From positions 1,240,001-1,304,000 of the forward strand of contig OY292280.1 in assembly GCA_958496175.1 (NCBI GenBank): a stretch of 64,000 nt of DNA. Reading direction: 5' to 3'. This DNA comes from Sisyra terminalis (Eukaryota; Arthropoda; Insecta; Neuroptera; Sisyridae). The notes beneath the pieces were generated by a model, which made no database searches, was not told the origin of the DNA, and saw only the letters and a list, made by a program, of their open reading frames with translations. Both the position numbers and the translations under genes were made by a program. This document shows positions 37,345 to 48,200 of this stretch, piece by piece (position 1 is the first letter of the stretch; each line of letters opens with the position of its first letter).

Positions 37345-38402
37345 AGATTTTTTCGCTGACTTTGGACAGTTGTACTGTGTATACAATATATAGAATATGT
37401 TGCGCTCCAATTTATGTAGTATAATTGAATATAATAATATATAAAAATCATTCCATAAACATAAATTTGACTAGAAGTTCAAACGAAAATATTCGTGATG
37501 TATTGCCCAGATACGTATTTCGATTGCCAAGCAATCTTCCTCAGTAGTCATCAAGTAGTTTGGATCACTCCACAACTGCTTTGTGATGATTCACGCTATG
37601 TCATGATTTTTTACTATATTATTGATATTTTCAATAAACTTATACTTAATTAATCACAACAAAACTGTTTTGTAACAAACGAAAGAAATTGTTTAACAAA
37701 CCTCTACAAACGATATCTCAATGAATTGCCAAAGAAAATTGGGGAAAAACAAAAACCGAAAAATCGGTGTAGGGTAAAAAATCTCTTCATGCACCTGATG
37801 ATTAAGTATATCAAATTATAACATACTATTAATAAAACAAGTGTTATTTTGTAAAGTTGGACTAAGGTAGGTAGGGATCCTGAGGGTTCAATTCCTATCA
37901 AATAAAGTTGAAAAAAATGAAGAAAACAAGTGAAAGAAGGATTTAAAAAAGTTCGCCATTTGTTTATAAACAATTTTTGTTTCTTTTCGTCTAATAAACT
38001 TTATAATTCCCGTAAAGTTTTTACACAGGGATGATTTTTTTGTTTTGGTTTGTCAAAATCATTGAGATATCGTTTGTAGAGGTTTGTTAAACAATTTCTT
38101 TCGTTTGTTAGAAAATAGTTTTGTTGTGATTAATTAAGTATAAGTTTATTGAAAATATCAATAATATAGTAAAAAATCATGACATAGCGTGAATCATCAC
38201 AAAGCAGTGACGGAATGATCCAAACTACTGAGGAAGATTGCTTGGAAATCGAAATACGTACCTGAGCAATACATCACGAATATTGTGTTTGAACTTCTGT
38301 TCAAATTTATGTTTATGCTATAATTTTCATATAGGTATTATTATATTAAATTATACTACATAAATTGGACCGTAATATATTTTATATATTGTATACTCAG
38401 TC
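37345..38402. mobile_element. Family B element interrupted by a family C-type foldback
   Basis: B arms at 37345-37596 and about 38200-38402 (inverted). Between them, 37597-38207 is itself a near-perfect foldback whose arms share TCATGATTTTTTACTATATT, AACAAACCTCTACAAACGAT and CAAACGAAAGAAATTGTTTA. The last words belong to family C. Confidence 0.75.
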
Positions 38403-38780
38403 TGATTATTTTTTCATAACGCCGCTAAAGAAGAATAACTTCAAAAATCAAAATTAAGTACACTTCATACTTATTTTTATTTTTACAATAAAATTACAAA
38501 AATCTTAATACTGATAAATTTATGTACAATGTACAACACATAATTATATATATTTTGAGTCTATATTATTATTTTTATTAAAGACATCAATACTAAAAAT
38601 ATATTTAAAAATAACAATAATTTTAGCACCTAATGGAATAGTTTCTTACAAAAATGCATGGATAATTAACAAATATTTTTTTATTCTTGAGCAATTGTTT
38701 ATTATAGTTACAAATTTTGATAATAGGTAGAGTTAGTATGGAATATTTAATGTAAGATAGTATGTAAGGAGTTTAATTAT

Positions 38781-39160
38781 GCAATGCATGATGGGAAATG
38801 TATTTAAATGTGGCGCCGCCACAAATATATTCGCGGTACTAACTAAAGGTACCACGGGTTGTTAACTCTCTAAGAATAGCCCGAATAGCCCAACTTGTTA
38901 GGATAATTGTGGAATAGCTGTATAGAGTGTTTACTGCAGGTAGAAAGAGATAGAATTTCGGAATTTCTATCTCTTTTTACCTGCAGCAAACACTCTATAC
39001 AGCTATTCCACAATTATCCTACCCAGTTTGGCTATCCTTGTCTCGTTTTTGAGAGTTAACAGCCCGTGCATGGTACTAACTATGTACGGTGTATAGTTAG
39101 TACTTGAGATACACTTATAGCGGCGCCACATTTTGGAAAATTTGCTATCATGCATTGCAT
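38781..39160. repeat. 380-bp near-perfect palindrome just past the dispatched stop
   Basis: Outer ends GCAATGCATGAT and ATCATGCATTGC; inner arms share GTGGCGCC, GTTAACTCTC, GGATAATTGTGGAATAGCTG and GTATAGAGTGTTT. The centre is GAGATAGAAT, TTCGG, AATTTCTATCTC. It starts 82 bases beyond the dispatched stop codon, so it probably lies in or beside the 3' untranslated region. Confidence 0.85.
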
Positions 39161-39242
39161 GATTGGAATACCTTTTAATATCTTAATTAAATGTTTAGGA
39201 TTTCTCGTCAAATGAGTAGTAAATAATTCGGGGAAAAAAGCA

Positions 39243-42200
39243 TCACAATTCAGTGGTTTGTACTTTTTTATCAGTTCGAGACCACAATAAATGTTCCGTG
39301 TGGAATTCTTGCATGATGGAATTGGTTTGATCCGGAAATGAAGTAGCGCGTTTCGGTTTATCTTCGAAACAAACGGTTGCGGGTAAATCTTTATAGGAAG
39401 ATTGTGCCATCACTAGCGGAACATTCAAACAAGGATCATCAGTGTGATGTAAAATGGTCTCCGAGCGTGAAGTTGGTAAAATCGGCCGATTTGCAGAAAC
39501 CACTGGCGATGTTGGTGCAACTAAATTGCAGATTTCAACGTCTTCGTTACGGTTGTATCGGACTACAGGCGAAATAGTTACACTTTCTGATTTCGATTTA
39601 CACCAAAAGAGTTTCTTAAAATTGATTTGGGAGAAGCCAAATTCTGGGCCGATCATCAGAAGAGCTGACCCGAAGAAGAAGGTTGAGTAGAGCCAACTAA
39701 CTGATGTTATAACGATGAGGAATATTCCGAGTTTGATGTATGGAAGAACGATGGAGCAAAGCATCATTATTCCGGTTACAATGGTAGTGAAGGCCGACAT
39801 GAAAGATGGTTCTCCCATTTTTGTGATCACCAATTTCATCGAGTTTCGTCTTGTGTTTGTCATGAAAACTTGATGGTAATAAACTGCATAATGCACGCAA
39901 TAGTCTACTGAAAGACCGATAGTCGTCGTAAAAGCGATTGACTCAATAATATTCAATTCCCATTGAAACAAAACCAAAATTCCCATGGTTGCGATTATGA
40001 TTTGTAAAATGGTCACAATAGCAAGACAGGTAAGTAATAAATTACAAGTACAGAAGAAAAAAATTGCACATGTTATAAAAAGTGATAAAACAGCTGACAA
40101 AAACGTAGCCGAAACCAAAGATCGTTGCAAATCGTACACTTCCAAATCACTCACGAACCATCCATTTTTCATTCCGGGTGGTGGACTTTGGGATTTCATC
40201 CACTTTTCAACCTTGCGGAAAAATTGATCGATATGTGATACAGCAATGGAATATGAACATGTGCTTTCAAATTCAACGATCAACACTCGCAACGCCAAAC
40301 TTTTCGCATCAAATTTTGGACCAGCAACTCCTGGATCGTAGAGATATTTGGGCGTTGCATAGATATCTTGTAAAAATTCCTTTAAACAGTAATCAAACAA
40401 AGCGGGCTCATATGGAAATTCGTTTCGTTCACAACATAAGTCCGTGGAATTAACACTGGAAAATCGCAGACATTTCCGTTTCATTTTCTCCACATACGCC
40501 TCAATGAAGCAATTAAGAAAAGTAAAGCCGTTGCTCTTCAAAAAGAATGGTTGTCGTCTCAAACGTCTGCAAAATTGCAGAAGAAACATTTGCGATTTTC
40601 GATCGCTCATGTTGAACGAATTATCAAATGTTAAACTTCCCATATCTTGAGGATTGTAAATATCCCCGTTATCGATAGCTTTCACTCCCCATACAAACTT
40701 TAGAGGCAATCTATAGTCGTAGACGTCATTGGTAATCTAAACAGAAAAAAAATGTAATTATAACAAAATTCCTGCGAAAACAAAAGCGGATTCAAGTAGG
40801 AAAGAAATTAACCATTATAAATTAAAGAAGAAAACTCAGGCTATTTAAGATCCACTTTTATAGTTAGATGTGTTTTAATTTTTCCAATTTGGCGACGTTT
40901 CGTTACCTATTGTAACTTCATCAGATGTCTGATGAAGAGACGATACAGTTTGGAAATTTTCAATACACAAAAGTAATCCTAATTGAATTAATAATTTACC
41001 ATCATTAATGATTCCATCAAGCTCCGCTTCCAAAGAAGCAAATCGACAACTTCTGATAAAGTATAACAAAGACAACATATCTATCTCATGATTTTTTAAC
41101 GTTCAGTTTTCAGTTGCATTTCCGCCATTTTGAAGTGATAAAATAGGTTACCTTTAAAAATTTCTTAATGTTTCAAAAATACATTAGAAGTCGCTTAAAG
41201 TTATTAGCGATTTCAAACACCTCATCGGTTTTCAAGCTAATTTTGTTCAAAATTTGGAAAGAAAGTCAAGAAAATAACGTCTACGCTTACTTCCGGCTAC
41301 TTCCAGGTAAGTTGATGAACTCATAAATCCTCTTTTTGTAATCAGGAACCCCAAAAATCCTTTAAAAGGAGTATACCTTATATCAAAGGAAATTCTCATT
41401 AATTTTCAGGTACATAGAGGAACTTGATGGACCTAATATTCGAGATCAGTGACTCCAAAACCCTCAAGTTACAAAATTTTGCTCATTTTTCGCTTTTCAT
41501 TTGTTCCCTAAATTATTTGGTTGAAGCAAAATCTTTTCTTTTCATTAATTAACTATTAGGCATGGACTTATATCACTTTCAAAATTAACTCACCTATGTT
41601 TTGATGTCATAAAGAAATCAGATACACCCAAATTTACATAGAATTATCGTTTGGTGGTCATAGTACATTCAAAAATCGATATAAATTTTCATGGGATAAA
41701 AAAAAATTTGAAGATTGTAACCCTATACCGATTAGCCAACAAAATTTTAAAGTGTGAATCAAAATAAGATTTTTTCGCTGACTTTGAACAGTTATACTTT
41801 GTATACAATATATATAATATATTGCGGTCCAATTTATGTAGTATAATTTAATATAATAATATATGAAAATCATACCATAAACATAAATTTGAACAGAAGT
41901 TCAAACAAAAATATTTGTGACGTATTGCCCTGATATGTATTTCGATTGCCAAGCAATCTTCTTCAGTGGTCATCAAGTAGTTTGGTTCACTCCGTAACTG
42001 CTTTGTGATGATTGACAAAATAATCACGGATTGAATTCCGGGTTCCCAAATTAATAAAAAAAATAATTTATGTAAGAGATTAACAAAAGTAAAGTATAAA
42101 CACAAAGTTAAACAAAAGCTCAAATATAATGTATTCACCGACAATTGTCCAGATATATATTTCATAAGCCAGGCAATCTTCTTCAGTCATTAACTCCGTA

Positions 42201-45200
42201 ACTGGTATGTGATGAGTTATGGAGCGATCCTATACTACTTGAAGACCACTGAGGAAGATTACTTGGCAATCGAAATACGTATCTGGGTAATACGTCACGA
42301 ATATTTTGTTTGAACTTCTGTTCAAATTTTAAATGTTTATAGTTTGATTTTTATTTAATATCATACTACATAAATTGGACCGCAATATATTCTATATATT
42401 GTATACACAGTATAACTGTTCAAAGTCAGCGGAAAAATCTTATTTTGATTCACACTTTAAAATTTTGTATTATATTTTGTATTATATTATATAATTATAT
42501 TTTCCCAAAATAACAAAAATCGAAACATAATTAAACACGCATTTCTCCCAAATTTTTTCATTGTTTGTGAAAATCAAGTTTTCGCACAAAAAAATTTTCA
42601 ATGTAAATATTCCAAATAGCACAGTGTTTTTTAGGATAAATTTTTTTGTGCGAAAACTTGATTTTCACAAACGATAAAAGTTTATGTGTGAAAAGTCTGT
42701 TCAATATTGTATTGATTTTTACTAGTTTGGAAAAGTTGGCTGAATTAGAAAGTGTAGAAAATATTTTCCGAATTTCAAAAAACACTCAATGTTCAACTTC
42801 GTATATATATTTTCAAAAATTTTTTGTGACAAAACTTGATTTTCACAAACGATGAAAAAATTTGGGAGAAATGCGTGTTTAATTATGTTTCAATTGCTAT
42901 TATTTTGGAAAATTTTGGGACAATCTAATTTGAGGAAAAAAATTAATTTCATGATTGCTATTTTTTCCATTTGTTTTTTCGAAGAGAGGGAGAGATCCTG
43001 TTTAGTTTTCTTAAACTTTTTTTTTTAGTTTTAGTTTTGACCAGCCGTTTCCTAAATTTTCCCGCGTTTTTGTTATTGTATAATGCTTAAAACCTTATTT
43101 TCTTAAGATTTTACTATATCAATGACTAATTAATTAATTTTTTGTAATTAATTAATTACCGTTAAACTATTTTGTCACAAACGAAACGGTTTCTTTCACA
43201 AACCTCTACGAACGATTTTCCATCGATTAGCAAAAAAAAAATCGGAAAATTCACACTTGAATTTTTTTTTGGCTAATCAGTATAGGGTAAGTTTGTAAGC
43301 ATGTTAAAAAAAGGTATTTTGAATGTTAAAAAACCATTAGAAGTCGTTTAAAGTTATTAAAGACATTTGAATATTCTAAATAGCATTTTTTAATAGGAAA
43401 GATTGTGTTATTAAGGGATGTTTGGGTCCACAAGAAAACTAATAATAAGCAAAATGACTTACACTTGGATTTTCGATGTAGTCGAATTTATATTTCAAGA
43501 CTTTGTCGTATCTCTCAAACAAATGTGCCGAATGGAACAGCTGGAAGTCTTTCGAGCGTGGAAATTGCATCTGGGGTGAAACAAATAGCACAAAACATGC
43601 CCCAAAAGTTAACCCCAAACATACAATCAAGGAAATCCATCGCATTTTCTCAATAATCGTGTACAAATATTGACCGAAAAAAACATCGAATTTCATTTGT
43701 AATTTAACGAACATTGGCCGAAATAGATATTTATTCTCGAACCACTCGAAATGTGTGCCAAGAACCACATTAGTGGCGAACCATGATAGCATGAAGACGA
43801 AGTTCACGAGAAGAGTAGTTCCAGCAAAAATTCCAAAACATCGCATTGCAGTAATGTTGCTGATGGCAGTTGCGAAAAATGCGACGGAAGTTGTCAGTGA
43901 AGTGACGAACATTGATCGCATGGATTCCTTCAGGGTTTCCGCTAAAATTTTTGCCACCGAGTCTGATTCCTTTATTTGGGTTTTTCCTCGCCAAATTTTG
44001 TGGAAAATAAACGCATCATCAACACCAACCCCTATAAAAGCAAACCATTGTAATAAAATCCTCAGTATATTGACTTACTTACCAATCGCTAGTATCAGCA
44101 CCAACAAATTCATAAACGGAAAAAAATCAATTTTATATATAAATTTATAAATGAAATAACTAATTCCTGTCGAAAAAGTGACACCCATAATTGTACAAAA
44201 AGCCAGATACACTGAACCGGTGTTCACCCAAATACATAACATTACTATCAGGCCTCCAAAAGCAATCAGCATTGCATCCTTCACTAAATATATGCTGAAT
44301 GAATAATCCTTGATCCCTAAAATAAATATGAGAGAAATTTTAGTGTTAATTTTTTTGAAAAATACAACCACTCCAAAAAGAAACTATTAGTCTGAGGAAT
44401 AAATTCCCAGCGGCTTTATCAAACACATTTATTTTTAAAAAATCGGTTCATGTCTCTTTTAGAACCATCAAATCTGGCAACGTTGCATTTTCGACTATGA
44501 TCTTAATTTTGAGAATTAATTGGTCCATAATGAAAATTAAGCCACAAAAGAGAAAATTATACGATTAAATTTCTTTGGTATAGTTCAAAATATGATTTCA
44601 ATCCACTGCCATAGCATCTTCCGGTGGTGTTTGAAATGCTACATCAGTTATTAACACATTGAACGCCGACCGGGTTTTTCGTAAAATGACAAAACCATAT
44701 AGCCATAAAAAGTGGATAAAAGTAGCCATGTAGTGTCAGTCACCAATGACTGACACGGCTCAATTGGAATACAGTGAACCCCCGATAATCCGGCCCTCGG
44801 CTAATCTGGCACCCCCTGTAATCCGACTGTAATTAACTGATTGTTGTTATTGGTTTCAATTGTCATTTCGTTTTCATTCAATTGTCAGTTTTTTCTCTGT
44901 TGGGCTGTGAATATTTCACAGAAAGTTACTAGTTTTCATATAATAGATTAAATATGTTCCTTTTAGCGACATCAATATTTGGTAACGTTGCATTTTAAAC
45001 TTTTGTACTCTATTCGCGATTTTTTTTGTAAATTCAATTCTAATATGGAATGATTTTTTTCTTTTGTGGCTAAATTTTCATTATGGATCGATTTATTCGC
45101 GAATTAAATTTAAAAAAAAGTCGAAAATGCAACGATGCCAGATTTGACTGTTTTGAAAGGGACTTGAGCCCATATTCTTAATTGTTTGTTGTTATGAGAT

Positions 45201-48200
45201 TAATATAATCTTAATTACGTTATTATTTATAAATATATTTGGTTCAAGTCCATTTTAGCACACCCACAATCTGGCAATGTTGCATTTTCGACTTTGTTTT
45301 TATTTCAATTCGCGATTAAATCGGTCCATTGTGAAAATATAGCCACAAAAGAGAGAATTATACCATATTAGAATTAAATCATCAAAAAAATCGCGAATTA
45401 AATTAAAAACAAAGTCGAAAATGCAACGTTGCCAGATTGTGGGTGTACTTAAATACACTTGAGCCATATATTTTTTTAAATTGTTGTTTTTTTTTTATTT
45501 TGTAGCGAAATAAAAAAGATTTTAATATATGCTGTGAAACAGCATAGAGTATGTGGAAACTTATAGAAGTCAATGGTAAAAAATATGCAACTGATGTATA
45601 ACGTTTCGTAACATGTCTGCTCACCAGTTTCTCTATCAACCTTGTTAGAATGTAGCCCATTGGTAAGTATTTTTAAAAAGGCTATTAAATACTATTAAGT
45701 TGTAAATGCCTTATTTTAACAGGGATATTATTAGGTAAATAAATTTCAAGTATTAAGTATTAATTAAAAATTTTAGGTCATCAGATAATGAATTTATTAT
45801 CATAACCAATTTAGGAAAAAGAAAGTATATATGTCTAATTCTCAGTAAACATAAGACACTTTATAAATCATAATAGATTAATACAAGAAATATAAATTGA
45901 ATCTTATACCAAGAAGTATTCACGCAATAATGGAACTAAGATATAGTATCTTAGATACTTTATAGTAACTAATTGCAAAAATATGGTTTAGTTTTGGGGG
46001 AAAAAAAATCAATTTACCGAAATCAACTCCAACAATTTCAAAATATGGGAATTGTAGTTGTTTCGAAACGAAATTTTTCCAAAGGTGAAAAGCCGTTTCA
46101 CTAGCTGCAACAGGAATAAACATTGCTGCATACTTTAGTGGTACATTTGTAACATTCTGAAACAACAAAAAGGTAAATTACGAGAGGAAAATATCGTTTA
46201 AGATACTGTGTATACAATATATAGAATATATTGCGGTCCAATTCATGTAGTATGATCTTAAATAAAAATTATACTATAAACATAAATTTGAACAGAAGTT
46301 CAAACAAAAATATTCGTGACGTATTACCCAGATACGTATTTCGATTGCCAAGCAATCTTGTTATTGTTTGAACGATCCAAACTACTTGATGACCACTGAG
46401 GAAGATTGCTTGGCAATCGAAATGCGTATCTGGGCAATACGTCAGAAATATTTTTGTTTGAACTTCTGTTCAAATTTATGTTTATAGTATGATTTTTATT
46501 TAAGATCATACTATATGAATTGGACCGCAATATATTCTATATATTGTATACACAGCATAACTGTTCAAAGTCAGCGAAAAAATCTTATTTCGTTTAAGAT
46601 AGTTATACATTTCTATTATAAATGAAATCTTGGTCAACTATGTAGTGGAAAATGTTGTACATAGCATTCTTTTCCGCGCATTCCTCCGGAATTTCGCAAT
46701 TTCCATTTTCCTCGCAATCGAAAAAAAGCTTTGATTGCAGATAATATGGGCGGCATATGTCAATAGTTTCCAACAGATATGAGAAATCCATAAACTAAAA
46801 ATAAATTGCAAATTGTTAATGTGTTGCAGGTTGCATAAGAATCAGTGCCATTCAATGGTTACCGTTAGGTCAAGACATGATGTCTTATTTGCAAGAAGGG
46901 TTGCATAGTTGGCCAGAGACCATACTCGACAACATTGAAATCGATTATTCATTTCGCATAGCTGACAATAATCAGCATTGTCACGAAGTCGGGTCTCAAC
47001 CAAACACATTGATCTCAAATTTGGAAAGGTCAACAAGCTCTGGTGACCCGGATCCGCAATAATGATTTTCGAATATGCCAAATCTTAAAACCAGAATAAA
47101 TTGCAAAGCAATCGAAATGCACCATTAAATTTGTAACTCAGGAAAAATTCGCATCCAGCTAAAATTGGGGTATAAGCTTGGATCAGGAACGTAGAAATTT
47201 TCAGAACTGAAGAGAACTATTCCGAATGGGTACGTATTGTTCACTCGAATGCAATTTGTACGTAAACTTTGACATATGCCAGAAATAAAGAAGCGACGGT
47301 TATTTTCAAATATGTATTTATATTGTAATAAATAAAATTAAATTTTCGGCTCAAGTCCATTTTAGCACACCCACAATCTGACAACTTACATTTTCGACTT
47401 TGTTTTTAATTTAATTCGCAACTAAATCGGTCCATAATAAAAATTTAGCAACAAAAGAGAGAATTATACCATATTAGAATTTAATCATCAAAAAAATCGT
47501 GAATTAAATTAAAAACAAAATCGAAAATCAGATTTGACCGACCTAAAAGGAACAGAACCAATTTTATTTTAATTAACAAAAAATTACTTTCAAGGGGATT
47601 GATGAAGGAAATCAAAAATAATGTAGAGGTCAATTATTAAAAAAGTTTGGCGACTGCTAGTCTAAGAATTTATAAAAATTTAACCATTATGCCGCTTTGG
47701 TGTGTAGCCTTACAGTTAAACTTAAATGTAAGAATAGTTGCCTACACAAGCATGTGATATACGACCAATGGCATAAAGCAAATGTGTATATTAGACTGAC
47801 TCAAAAAAAATGATGATTTTTTTTTAAATTAAATAACTTAGGACCTGTGAAAAATATCAAAAACTTTTATAGAAATAAGTTATAGAAAAAAAGGGCTCTA
47901 TAAAAAATGTCCTATAAAATTTTCTCATAAAATTGATGGTTGCGTTAAAAAATTGAAAAAATATTAAAATTTCTCTTTAGTTCAACTTTGACTTCGAATA
48001 ACTTTTAGAGGAATAAATATATCAAAAACTTGTTCAAGACCTTTTTTGAAGATCGTTCAATTTTCTACAAGAATATACCTTGGTCATTTCGAAATATTGT
48101 CACCAACGTGAGCTATAAAATTCCAAAGTGCAAGAGAATATTGTTGCCATGTTATTTAAATGGAAAATCGAAATTAGCGATGCGGCACCTCTTAATATTA

